NCBI GenBank assembly: GCA_030737835.1
Contig: JAUJYN010000016.1
Coordinates: 992,001 to 1,056,000, forward strand
Length of the DNA: 64,000 nt
Origin: Acorus gramineus
Taxonomy: Eukaryota > Streptophyta > Magnoliopsida > Acorales > Acoraceae
Reading direction: 5' to 3'
Position 1 is the first letter of the stretch. Every line of letters starts with the position of its first letter. Position numbers and translations under genes: made by a program. Shown piece after piece: positions 31,780-42,754 of the stretch. A model generated the notes under the pieces. It searched no databases. It was not told the origin of the DNA and was given only the letters and a program-made list of their open reading frames with translations.

Positions 31780-32340
31780 TTGGGTTCCCGTTGCGAACAT
31801 GGGATCGTTCTCCCCTTCGTTGGATCCGATGTAGGAACTTCTCGGGTTTAGTTGTCCTGACAGAGGGCTCCCATCCGTAGGTACCACCGATGCATTCAGA
31901 AGAGTACTGATCGTGGGAGTATACCAGGTAGAGGCTACCCGGGAAAAGGGCTACCGGTGGACCAAGGGTGTAGAGCGGTGAGTTGAGGAGATCGGGTTGT
32001 AGCTGTCCTGACAGAGGGCTCCCATCCGTAGGTACCACCGATGCATTCGGAAGCGTACTGATCGTGGGAGTATACCAGGTAGATACTACCCGGGAGAGGG
32101 TTAACGAATGATGTTGCGAGCGTGGGAATCGTTCTCCCCTTCGTTGGATCCGAGTAGGGACTCCCCGGTGTTGGAAAGCTGTCCTGACAGAGGGCTCCCA
32201 TCTGTAGGTACCTCCGATGCGTCGGAGGGTGCTGATCGTGGGAGTATACCAGGTAGAGGCTACGGAGTGAGGGAGAGGCTACCGGTGGACCAAGGGTGTA
32301 GAGCAGTCTAAATCTCTTCTAAAAGTCCCAAGTGTCTCCC
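31780..32340 (+). repeat. Tandem 150-180-bp LTR units
   Basis: Three successive copies of a unit containing TTCGTTGGATCCGA, CCTGACAGAGGGCTCCCATC, TGTAGGTACC and CTGATCGTGGGAGTATACCA (GACAGAGGG at about 31858, 32006 and 32186). Related units are in every D, A and C LTR here and between gag and pol of the non-autonomous elements. Confidence 0.7.
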
Positions 32341-33128
32341 TCCAGGAGTGAGGGTAAGGATGAAGTGAAGAATATCACCGCGTGACCCATTCGTTGTTCG
32401 ACCGTTCCCATAGTTGTTGGGTCTGGTCTTGTATCGATGTTTAAAGGCATTGTTTGAGCAGTTATCTAGATGTAGATGATCCAGTAGTGTTGTGTAGACC
32501 AGTAATTCCAGGTCTCTTCGACCGACGGTATGGTCTCTCCCCAAAAGTCCCAAGAGTCTCCCTCCGGGAGTGAGGGTGAGGGTGAGGTTGGTCGCGCCGC
32601 CGCGTGACCTGTTATCCATGGGTTTCCACCCATGTTTTCCTTGAAAGGAAAGTGTATATGTATTGAACTGTAGTATGGTGATTGGTTTCCAGCCACTGAC
32701 TGAGCTTGTAGCTCACCCCTCGCATACTGTTTCTTTTCGGGGGCAGTGTTGGGCGTGGAGCTGGAGCTTTCCTGTGGCGTGGTCTTATGGGCGTGGAGCG
32801 TTCTTCCGGCGGATGGTGAGTGCGAGGCTGTCAGCAGTCCTAGAGTCATTGTATGTATTGTAATTCGTGCATGTGACACATGTTGTATTTTTCTTTGGTC
32901 TAGAGTTGGCTCTCAGAGAACAGTGATTGTGTATTCGAGTCTGTAATAATGTTTTTGATTTACAGACACTGTTTACATATTATGCATCCGCTTTTCAGTC
33001 AGTTATCATTATCTTGTTTTGCCACCTTGTGTATTGTTGTTGGAGTTTTTATTGACCTCAGGTATTGATAGCTGATATTTTACCATTGCCACGTCTCGGA
33101 GACGGCCGCCCTAGGGTGTGACAGATGT

Positions 33129-33764
33129 AGTTGTAGGGCCGTATGTATCCTCATGTCTGACCAAACGACAAAAACGGACCCTGATAACCCAGGCCAATTC
33201 ATTCCCCAATTATGACAAGGTTCGTCGCACGAGATTAGATCTCACTGAATCCTGCGTTAGATCGCTCGGGCCGTTTGACCGAAAGGCAAAACCCACTCGA
33301 TCAGAGGCGGTACAAGGTGAAACAAATCCCCCCCTCCCCCTTATACATGATCGTATCCTCCGGATCAGGGATGTAATTCGGCGCCTCCACAGCATATACA
33401 TGAGTAAAAAAATAGGGCGGCATGAGAATGATTAGGAGGTTGATTGTGACATGTGTAAAGCCCCCATTTGTGCATCCTGTGACAGACCAGGACCACACCT
33501 TTCAAAGATGACAATTGTTTTGCTCCAATTAGAATTTGAGTCTTGGAATACAATGTACCTTACCCTTTTGGTAGTGGGAGGAGGTGGCGTGTGATTTGTT
33601 TTGTTGTCCCGTAACCGTCCAAATTCTCTATTTCTCTCTCTCTCTCTCTCTTCTCTTCTCTCCTTTCATCTCAGCCACCCCCACGCGCAATGAATACACT
33701 AAAAACCCTTCTCTTCCACACACTCTGTGTCTTTTTCTTGTGTATATATGTACAGCTCCTTCAC
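33129..33764 (+). promoter_or_regulatory. Proximal upstream region of the VND7-like gene
   Basis: Unique-looking sequence between the outer solo LTR and the putative TATA box. It contains a C-rich run (about 33330), a CT microsatellite (33632-33660) and no gene. Short frames in it have no recognisable product. Before the retrotransposon nest arrived, 16635 and upstream would have followed on directly. Confidence 0.5.
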
Positions 33765-33772
33765 TTTATAAG
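33765..33772 (+). promoter_or_regulatory. Putative TATA box of the VND7-like gene
   Basis: CACTTTATAAGAC, followed after about 40 bp by a CT-rich leader (33811-33840) of the kind found at plant transcript starts. Confidence 0.4.
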
Positions 33773-33870
33773 ACATTCCTACCAGTATTATCTCATCCAC
33801 CATAGCCTAAACATCTCTCTCTCTCTCACTCTCTCTCTTATTGGAGGACGCAAGGCCTTTGATTTTTCAA

Positions 33871-34615
33871 GTGAGTGTACTCTCTTTCTTTATATCTTGG
33901 CTAGTCAAGAGATGTTTAAAAGTATACCATGTGTAGAACCTGAGCATGGTATCATTTGGATCCACGTTTTGAGATGATTCAGGATTCTTGAAATCAAAAG
34001 CGGATACAAACAATACCATAGAATTCACTGTGATATCAAAACGCAAAATCGTCTTAGGGTTTGTTCATAGAGATAGGGAAGCATTATTTCGGATGCTGCA
34101 TGTGGGAAGTCAATCTTCTATGAAAGTTTCTCCAAATTAACCATTGATTTCATATTCTTTCAGCAATATAAGAAGCAGAGCACAACACATAGAGGGGTTT
34201 TATATCGGGTTAACAATGTCATTTATCATTTTTATTTTTATTTTTGCAATTTATTTAAACTGTATTATATAATTGACCTCATTTTGATTAATTCTTTTGT
34301 GACAAACCCTTAAACTAAAACCACCTGGCCTCTGTACTCTTTTTTTTTTTATCTCTGTTTGGAGTCAAAAATGCATTTGAAAACAATCATGTTATTGTTG
34401 TTGTTAATCTTCCATATGTAAGTATGACATTGTCACTGTTGAGTGCATATGGGTAGGGTTGGTGGATGCCATAGCACATTTTCACCATGGAGTGCACTCA
34501 AAGTAAACATGAGCATGCTTTGAAATTTTAAGTCAATTTTTTTTTTTTTCCCCCTCCCTCTCTCTCACACCATTCTCTAACAAAGAGGTGCATGTTTTTT
34601 TTTTTTTTTTGTAAG
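33871..34615 (+). other. Possible 5' UTR intron
   Basis: A donor-like TTTTCAA/GTGAGTGT at 33871 and an acceptor after a 16-18-base T run (TTTGTAAG/AGTC) at 34615 would join a CT-rich leader exon to 14 bases before the ATG. There is no coding content between. Splicing is inference from the signals only. Confidence 0.35.
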
Positions 34616-34629
34616 AGTCATCATTGGCA

Positions 34630-37600
34630 ATGAAAGTGGATTCATGTGTGCCACCAGGCTTCAGATTCCATCCCACAGAGGAAGAGCTTGTGGGCTATTA
34701 CCTTGCAAGAAAAATAGCTTCACAGAAGTTTGATTTAGAGGTCATCGCAGACGTCGACCTCTACCGAATAGAACCATGGGATCTCCAAGGTTAAGACACA
34801 TTTCCTTTCAAAGATGATCAATCAGGTTTCTGTTTTAGTATTCCTTGTCATTAATACGTAATTCCTGTTGTAGATAGGTGCAAGTTTGGTTCTGAGGAGC
34901 AGAATGAGTATTACTTCTTCAGCCACAAAGATAAGAAGTATCCGACGGGAACTCGGACAAATAGGGCAACTGCGGCCGGGTTTTGGAAGGCAACAGGGAG
35001 AGATAAGGCTGTGCTTTCAAAGTTTAAGCTTATAGGGATGAGGAAGACCTTGGTGTTTTACCAAGGCCGAGCGCCCACTGGAAGGAAAACTGATTGGATC
35101 ATGCATGAGTATCGTCTTCAGACCAGTGAGCATGGACCTCCTCAGGCAAGTTCTTTTTGTCATAACAATTATAATTGATTTTTTTATTTTTTTTGGTGGG
35201 TAAAAGTAACTGAATGCATTATTAAGAAGAGAATGTACAAGAACTCAAGGAGGGCAAATGATTTCAAAGAGTGCAGACTTTATAAGACCTTATTGCATCA
35301 AACAAACTATTTATTAAAAAAGCAACCAATTAACAGCAATGATCTTTAGATTCTTAGATTCTTGTAGCTACGAGATAATAAATTTTGAGTTTTCTTTGAT
35401 AATTAGTCAACTGGCTATTTGGCAATCAACTTTGGGTGAAATTCTACGAGCACCAATGTATCAGATCTCATCCCAATGGACATCCTTTTACCAAGCAAAA
35501 ATATAAATATAAATAAAATAAAATAAAATCCAGTGGCATTGTGTCTCTGTTGATGTATATGGTCATTGGCTCCTTTTCATTATTATTATTCTTTTTTTAT
35601 TAATTTAAAAATGTTTATCAGCTTGATACAATAAAATTTTGTTCCAATATATTTTATTTTTTCTTGTTTTCTGCTTGGCCGATGGTCTTACATGTGCCAT
35701 TTCAGCTCACAGGTAATGTAAATTCAGGTCTTTCTAAAAATAATAATATTTAGTTTCATATAGCATGACCTTCCTAAAATAACTTTCACACCATAGAATA
35801 GCACGAAGGATTACAATTTAATTTTACTACCCCATAGAAAAGCCTAGAGGATAACAGAGGCCGGATCCAGTCAGAACTCTATTCAGTCAGTTCAGTCAGT
35901 CCCAAACTGGATATCCCTTTAATCGAACTGCATAATGTATATATCAAATTGCACATTCAATTGTTGAGTATATATTTCACTCTTCTATTGGATAGTGATG
36001 ATACTTAGAAATTCATATTTTCTCTAATAGCTGATTGGATCCAATAAGAGAGTGAAATATATACCCAACAATTAGTTGTGTAATTCGATTTATACATTGT
36101 GCAGTTCGATTAAAGGGGTGTTCAGTTCGGTATTGACCGAACTGACTGGATCCAAGTCCTGACTTGATCCGATCTCAAGATAACAATCATAAATTACATC
36201 GAATAAGGGCTTTCCCAAATTAGGTTTCCCAGTAATAGGAGAATTGTAGGAATAAACTCCACCGTTTATATGATTAATTTCGTTGAGAGCATCAAAAATT
36301 AAATTCAAACAGGTCATGCTAGTCTTTTCCCACGCACAATGTGCGTGTAAAAAAATATTTTAGAAAAAAATTTCAATCCATTTATATGTGATTTAATATA
36401 TCATGTTTATATATAAATAAATGAAATAATGAAAATTCTAATAATGATAAAATAAATCATCTGTAAATTTTAAAATGAAACATAAAAGAGATATGTTACA
36501 ACTAAAATGAGTGTTTTTACATATATACCCCTCCACTAACCCTATATTGTAATCATTTGAAACTCTAAAACCAACAATATTGTTCGAATGGATAAAAAAT
36601 AAATTTTATGTACAATTTAAATCTTTTAGAATTACAAGTGTAACTTGGACGAGTTGAACCCAACCTAAAATTTTAGCAAGTTTGGGGTGTGATTTTAGCG
36701 TTCGGGTTCAACCTGAACCTAATTTGGTTTGGGTGTGGATTTAGGTTCAGGGTTTGGGTAACCCAAACCAACCCAAATCCGAAGTTTTTATATCTAAGTA
36801 AAATGTTCTAAGTGAAATTATCATTTTTTAATGTGTATGATAAATTTTGAATTATACAATTTATTTTTATGTAGAACTTTCACTTCTATAATTTTTATAT
36901 ATTTATTCTCTAAAAAGAGATATTCCATATTTTCATCTTTTTTATTTTTTTTATGCATATAATTGACTTTTGCAAAGTTTTAATTGCTTAAAATAATACA
37001 TTTTAAAAATCAAATCATAATTCAACCCAAGCTCAACCCGAACCCAGCTCAACTCTAATTAATCAAACCCGAACCCAACCTGAACCCAACCTTATCAAAC
37101 CTGAACCGAAACCCAAACAAAACCCAACAGGTTGGGTTCAGGTTAAATTTCTCAAACCATATGATCAGGGTGGGTTCAAGTTAAGTTTTTCAAACCCAAG
37201 AATCGGGTTGGATTTGGGTTAGGTTTCTTCAACGTCAGGTTGGGTTGGGGTTGTGTCACATCTTCTAAACATTCATTTAATATATAGATAGGTAATCAAT
37301 TACCATATATAAAATCAGGGATTACATTATATTAATTTTGTGCTTTAAAAAAAATGATATATCACATATTCTTAATATTTTGAGTACCCTAAAATTAATT
37401 ATAAATAGTAATAAATTTTAAGATGTAATATAAAATCATTAAAAAAATATTCCAAAAATATACTACAAATATATTATAAAATGATTATGAATAAATTACA
37501 ATTAAAAAATAATCCATTATATTTTCAGAATTGAATGAGATTTGGTGGATTTGGATATGTTGTTATGGTATTTAAAATCTATCTATTATCCATGATTTTC

Positions 37601-39207
37601 TTAACATAAATCTAATAAAAAATAATACCAAATAAAAATACGGTGATGTGGCATGATCACCACCATTCTTTCAATATATTTTTAAAAAATTATTAGTGTG
37701 ACACAGTTGAAAATACTTTTGGTTAGTAATATAGATAGATGTTATATTTAAATAAAACACATGTGCGTATCACATGTCAGGATTATTTATGTTTTCATTA
37801 AAACAGCGGGAATCCAAATACATACAATGATTTAAAAAGTTATTCTTATGTAAATCAAATTTTTAATTGTTTTTTATAGTAAAAAAAACCAAAATCTTAC
37901 AGGGTCACCACATTTTTCAAAATTCTGTACTGCGTAAGTTTCAAAGATTTCTAGTTCTGCGGGAATCCAAATACATACAATGATTTAAAAAGTTATTCTT
38001 ATGTAAATCAAATTTTTAATTGTTTTTTATAGTAAAAAAAACCAAAATCTTACAGGGTCACCACATTTTTCAAAATTCTGTACTGCGTAAGTTATTTTGG
38101 TGTCTAACTTGGCTTACATTTTACAAACTTTTCTTTACATCAAGTGTTCTGATTTGTTAATTTAGCAGGTTTGGTGTTTTTGTTTAGTGAAAAGATTCTG
38201 ATTCATAAAATCCTTCTAAAGAAGAAAAAAATATTTACTGAATCAAGTTAACCATGAAATTTAACCGACATAAAGTGAGGCTTTTAGATGAATAGGAGTT
38301 CTCATTTGCTAGACAAATGCTTTCTTCAGTGAATATTCCCATCACATACTAGAACAAAAAGGGCGTTGCGGTACTGTCAAGTGCAAAACACTATTTATTA
38401 GAATGCTGCATGCATGTCCTAATTTTAGTACATCTAACTATGGATGTAGATTATTGAAAAGCACTATTTGTACGTTTTCCATTATTTTTTTCTCATATAT
38501 GATAATGAAGCAATGTTATGCAGTAGTATTTATAATATAAATATATGGTGCAAGTTACCAGCTCTTAATTTAGTTGGCGGCCGGGAACTCTATTGATGAT
38601 AATTGCTTGAGATTTGTTTTGATTAGGATATTCCATTGGGGGGTTAGAGAATTTTTTCTCTCTAAGCTTTTCATATTTTTTTTTTCGCGGCTTGCATCAT
38701 CTATTGAATTTACCAAATTTTAATGAATTGCAGGAAGAAGGATGGGTTGTATGTCGCGTATTCAGGAAGCCAAGTCCAAACCAAAGGCAAAGGTTAAACA
38801 CGTGGAACCCTCACAACTACATCAGAGAAGCCGACTTCAGAGAATCAGATGGTATAAATCACCCTGCACACATCATTGACTACATTTTTCAAGGAAACAA
38901 CGTCGGCGAGGCCTCGTTCGCCCCCAATCTAGACCTTCAATCCGAGCGCGCTTGCATCAACCAAGTTGTTGAACTTCCAAAGCTGGACAGCCCAAGTGTT
39001 GAGACAAGTTTCAATACTACTGGGAGTTCTGATCATCAGCATCAAAGGAATGACAATTGTGGAGGGCAATTTGTTGATTGGAACGTTTTGGACAAGCTAT
39101 TGGCAACACAATCAAGGGAGGCTGCGTCGTATTCAACATCGAGTTTGTATGAAGCAGATGCTCAAGATCATGATAATCAGTTCCCTTTGCCTTTTCCAAA
39201 CCTGTGA
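34630..39207 (+). CDS. VND7: VND7-like NAC transcription factor (3 exons, 301 aa)
   Basis: Exons 34630-34789, 34874-35145 and 38734-39207 join in frame to 301 codons plus TGA. Exon 1 carries NAC subdomain A ([18 protein letters not shown]) and B (EPWDLQ). Exon 2 carries C ([20 protein letters not shown], then [17 protein letters not shown]) and D ([24 protein letters not shown]). Exon 3 starts with E ([13 protein letters not shown]) and PNQR. The C-terminal ELPKLDSPS and [14 protein letters not shown] match the LP and WQ motifs of VND proteins. AVLSK, PNQR and LDSPS point to VND7 (Arabidopsis 324 aa) over other VND or SMB members. VND7 is a nuclear activator that switches on secondary wall and cell-death genes in xylem vessels. 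Oddities: intron 2 is 3.6 kb with a GC donor; EQNEYYFF replaces the usual EQNEWYFF. Confidence 0.92.
34790..34873 (+). other. Intron 1 of the VND7-like gene (84 bp)
   Basis: Donor CTCCAAG/GTTAAG, acceptor GTTGTAG/ATAGG; phase 1, restoring an Asp codon. Position after subdomain B is the usual one in NAC genes. Confidence 0.92.
35857..36177. mobile_element. Foldback MITE, hAT-like duplication
   Basis: Two arms of about 140 bp pair with each other: left GGATCCAGTCAG, CCCTTTAATCGAACTGCA, TATATTTCACTC; right the reverse complements in order. The outermost bases are GAGGCCGGATC and the complement of TGAGATCGGATC. Flanks are GATAACA on both sides (35850-35856, 36179-36185), or 8 bp with one mismatch, which fits hAT. 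There is no coding capacity. Confidence 0.75.
36650..37260. repeat. AACCC / GGGTT-rich inverted repeat block
   Basis: Dozens of AACCCAACC, AACCCGAACC, GGGTTGGG and GGGTTCAGG words at both ends of an AT-rich core, with a small palindrome TTTGGGTAACCCAAA in the left part. The left end reads GAACCCAACC and the right end GGTTGGGTTGGGG, so the outer parts are roughly inverted. Such blocks are common in plant introns and are usually unclassified DNA transposons. Confidence 0.6.
37806..38093 (+). repeat. Perfect 135-bp direct duplication
   Basis: Copies 37806-37940 and 37959-38093, which appear identical, separated by 18 bp (TCAAAGATTTCTAGTTCT). Both begin GCGGGAATCCAAATAC and end CTGCGTAAGTT. Confidence 0.9.
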
Positions 39208-39396
39208 CATTAAACATGTGACAACCAAAAATAGATGGTTAGTATATAAATAGCTTCTTTTTTTATGGGTAATCAAATTTCTATTCCTACGAAGGAAGAA
39301 CGTTTACATTTACACAGATCTTTACAATGGGTGAAAATGGAATAGGTTTTGTATAAATAGTTATTCTACAGGTTCTAAGACTCCGAAGGGAAACAC
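39208..39396 (+). other. 3' UTR region of the VND7-like gene
   Basis: Short AT-rich stretch from the stop codon to the copia LTR. I see no clear AATAAA in it; the first is at 39409-39414, inside the LTR. Confidence 0.45.
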
Positions 39397-39872
39397 TGTT
39401 GAGATTTCAATAAAACCCCAAACCCTACATCTCATGCAGATTTATGAAGAAAGAAAAATAATATGCACACATTTCGCCACTGTTTTGAGGATCTGATTGT
39501 AGGTCTTCTATCTCTTAAGTTCCTCTCTTTTGCCTTATCTCACACAATGATGGGATGGGTAAGAGAGAAAAATTACAGTTTGCAATGGGGACCTTAACCA
39601 TTTATATAGGCAACCCAAAATTCTGTCTTTACTCATCATAATGACTGGAATTACGAATGGGTTCTTAATAAGTCTCTACACATAAAAACTGAATATGTAC
39701 TCACTTAATATACATGTAATTGAATGTGCATAAGAGATGTGTTATTAACCTTCTACAATTAAATCACAACTAAATAGGTATAATCAATACCACTCATTTT
39801 TTATTTGAAAGCTAACAATGCCTAATAATGTGATTTACATTATGTAGGCCCACCATAAAGAAATTTCTAACA
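39397..39872 (-). mobile_element. Copia 3' LTR (476 bp)
   Basis: Minus strand TGTTAGAAATTTCTTTATGG to AAATCTCAACA, preceded on the minus strand by the purine tract AAATGGGAGAT. Its outer end is 190 bp after the NAC stop codon. On the plus strand it has AATAAA at 39409-39414, which could end the NAC transcript. Confidence 0.85.
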
Positions 39873-39883
39873 ATCTCCCATTT
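39873..39883 (-). other. Polypurine tract of the copia element
   Basis: Minus strand AAATGGGAGAT, typical of this copia group. Confidence 0.8.
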
Positions 39884-40319
39884 GGGCCACATACATCATT
39901 ATGAAATTAGGTATTGTAACTTTACGAGCACAACATTTATTGTCAAAATTTATGAGTGACATCTCTTAAAAAATTTGGTCCATTGAAACCACCAATATAG
40001 TATGATGGCAGCCTTTATCACATTTATTGTGATAGAACTTATCCATCGTCACGAATACTAATGACCTCAATGACATAGATCAAGTACAAAACGCAAAGCA
40101 TGGAAATTACATATGAATGTTATTTTTTTTATGCTTATTTCCAACTGGCTCACCTTAATGACTCAAAATGAGTCTCTATATTCTACTTAATCAAACCATA
40201 TATGTGCAACCATAATTGAAAAAGTAGATTAATTTCTTTCAGAATTATCAATAAACTAAAGTGGGCATTCCAAATGTCAATCTAAAAAATAAAACAAATA
40301 ATTCAACAATACAAACTCC

Positions 40320-42754
40320 CACTAATAAAATACATCACGAGGACAAACCACACCCATATGAGCAACATGCTCCTTGAAAACTTTAGGACAAACCACACCC
40401 TTAGCAAGCGGGCCCGCAATCATAAGATTTGTAATAATGTATTTGATTGACATATGATAATTTCAAAATCTTTATTTAGCGAACAAAATCTGAATATGAA
40501 TATCTAACCAATTCCAATTGATCGGATTATCGAGTGTGAGCATTAAATTTTTGTTGTTTGCTAGAACTGTATAATGCTTTTAATCATTTTCCAGCAATTC
40601 ATTCATGATTGCTTAATTATTTGCCAAACATCCTAACAACATACGCAATATCTGGATGTGTACAAACTTGAGCATGCATGAGACTCCCTACTGTTGCTGA
40701 GTAAGGGATATTCTCCATTTATTTTTCTTTAAATTATTCTTTGGGCAATTGAGTAATCTTAATTTATTCCCCTTAGCAATGGGTGCATCACGTGGTACAC
40801 AATTTTGTATAACAAATCTAGTAAGCACTTTATTGACATAAACCTTTTGTGACAAATCAATAATATCGCGTGATCTATCATGTTGGATCTGTATGCCTAT
40901 CACAAAAGATGCTTCACCAAGATCTTTCATTTAAAATTTCTTCGAAAGAAATCTCTTAGTCTCATGCAATAAACCTATGTCACTGATTGCTAGTAAAATG
41001 TCATCAACGTATAGCACCAGAAAAATAAATTTATTCCCACTAGTCTTATGATAAATGCATTGATCTATGGTGTTTTCTTTAAACCTGAAAGAAGAAATCA
41101 CTTGATCAAACTTTAGGTACCATTGATGGGATGCTTGCTTTAAGTCTAGATGGATTTCTTTAATTGGCGTACCAGATAATCTGATCCTTTAGCCTAAAAA
41201 TCTTTTGGTTGCACCATATATATCAACATCAACATTAAGAAACATAGTCTTGACATCCATCTGAAGTAGCTCTAGGTCATAATGAGCTACAAGTGCAATA
41301 TTAAGCCTGAATGAGTCTTTCATTGATACCGAAGATAAAGTCTCTTTATAATCAATGCATTCCTTTTTAGTAAAGCTCTTAGCGACAAGTTGTGCCTTAT
41401 ATCTTTCGATACTACCATTAGAATCTCGTTTGGTTTTAAATACCCATTTACAACTAGTTGTCTTTATATCCTTAGGCAGTTCGACAAGATCCCAAATGTC
41501 ATTGTCACTCATGAACTTCATCTCATCTAACATGGCATTGGTCCACTGTAGGGAATGAGCGCTTTGTTTGGCTTGACTGAAAGACTGAGGATCATCTTCC
41601 ATTCCTACATCAAACTCATGCTCTTGGAGATAAACAATATAATCACTTGGAATTGCTGGTCTCCTCTTCCTCTGTGATCTTCTCAATGGCACTTCCAATT
41701 GAGGTAGTTCGGGTTCTCCCATATTAGCAAGAGGCAACTCAGGAATATCTTGGTGATCTGTATTCACATCTTGCACAATGACAGGTGCGATCACCTCATC
41801 ACTTTCAACAATTGTCATGGGAATGACAATTTGTTCTTCTTCAAGAATGATATTCATATGTTGTAAGCTCCCACTACTTTAAATATCCCAAATAAATTTG
41901 GCATTATCGATCTCAATCAAACTATTGTAGAAGGGCAATAAAACTTAAAACCTCTTGACTTTTTGGAGTATCTGACAAAATGGTAACTAATTGTCCTTGA
42001 ATCTAACTTTCTTTCATAAGGCTTGTAAGGCCTAGCTTCAGCAGGACAACCCCAGACATGAAGATGCCTAATACTAGAAAATTTTCTAGTCCATAACTCA
42101 TACGGTTTTAGCTACCAATTTATTGGCCCATTAAGAATGTAAATTGCAGTCTTTTAGGTTTCTTCCCACAATAACTCTGGTTGTGAAGATTGACATATAT
42201 ACTCCTAACCATATCGTTTAGGGTTCAATTTCATCTCTCCGACACACCATTTTGACATGGTGTCTCTGGCATGATGTATTGGGGAACAATGCCACATTTT
42301 TTTAAGTATCTCGCAAATGGTCGTGGACATTGACCTGATATGTCATATCTACCATAGTATTCACCACCATGGATAGACCTAATTGCTTTAATATTCTTAT
42401 TGTGTAGATTTTCAACTACAGCTTTATAGGCCTTAAAAACGTCAAAAGACTGTGACTTTTAATGAATTAAGTGTAACGCGAATAGTTGTCTGTAAAAGTA
42501 ATAAAATGCATTTGACCATTCCAAGCAACCATAGGGAATGGATCACAAATATCTATATGTATTACTTCTAAGAAATCTAGACTCCTTGATGCACCATGCT
42601 TCTTTATGTTTGTTTGTTTTCCCTTGATGCAATCAATGCACATCTTAAAATCATAAAAATCAAGGGGACCAAGAACTCCATTTGATACAAGCCTTCCAAT
42701 TCTCTCTTTCAAGATATGTCCTAGACGCTTATGCCATAACGTAGAGGAGCTCTC
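40320..42754 (-). pseudogene. Ty1/copia pol remnant (pre-integrase, integrase, RT, RNase H)
   Basis: On the minus strand, in order: GAG pre-integrase zinc region (SSTLWHKRLGHI, MCIDCIKGKQ) and the start of the integrase core (IHIDICDPFP, FITFTDNYSRYT) at 42467-42740; a linker; RT start at 41189-41857 (SCKWVFKTKRDSNGS, ERYKAQLVAKSF, LELLQMDVKTMFLN); RT YVDD intact at 41000-41011; RT end at 40688-40930 (MKDLGEASFVIGIQIQHDRS); RNase H scraps and the terminal ADPLTKG-like tail near 40330-40420. Stops and frameshifts divide all parts. The reading continues across the solo LTR into 45848-45877. Inactive. Confidence 0.85.

Larger units (their letters stand above)
16641..33123 (+). mobile_element. 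Outer solo LTR (family D-like), split by a nested element
   Basis: Pieces 16641-17888 and 31468-33123 form one LTR of about 2.9 kb. Target duplication GATGT at 16636-16640 and 33124-33128. The first base is changed (AGTTGTGCC instead of TGTTGTGCC). The left piece jumps at about 16948 from U3 straight into the GC tract after a CCCTGTTCAATG repeat, so the TATA and first exons are deleted. No internal sequence remains. This is the first of three insertions and lies about 640 bp upstream of the gene's putative TATA box. Confidence 0.85.
35146..38733 (+). other. Intron 2 of the VND7-like gene (3588 bp, GC-AG)
   Basis: Exon 2 ends CCTCAG and is followed by GCAAGT, the consensus of plant GC donors; the acceptor is ATTGCAG/GAAGAAGG. 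The only nearby GT (35150) would shift the frame. The intron is very AT-rich and holds a foldback element, an AACCC/GGGTT-rich block and a 135-bp duplication. A T-rich stretch with TGGGTAAAAGTAAC near 35175-35290 resembles the reversed 3' end of plant LINEs, at low confidence. Confidence 0.85.

Noticed and set aside
31780-32340. Spaced repeats that might suggest a CRISPR array.
   Set aside because: Units are long, degenerate and LTR-derived, and the genome is a plant's.
33690-33977. 95-codon frame upstream of the NAC gene.
   Set aside because: No homology is recognisable, the region is CT-rich leader sequence, and a donor-like site interrupts it.
38692-39207. 171-codon frame starting [10 protein letters not shown] as a separate gene.
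   Set aside because: The first 14 codons are intron sequence; the rest is exon 3 of the NAC gene, entered at the acceptor 38733/38734.
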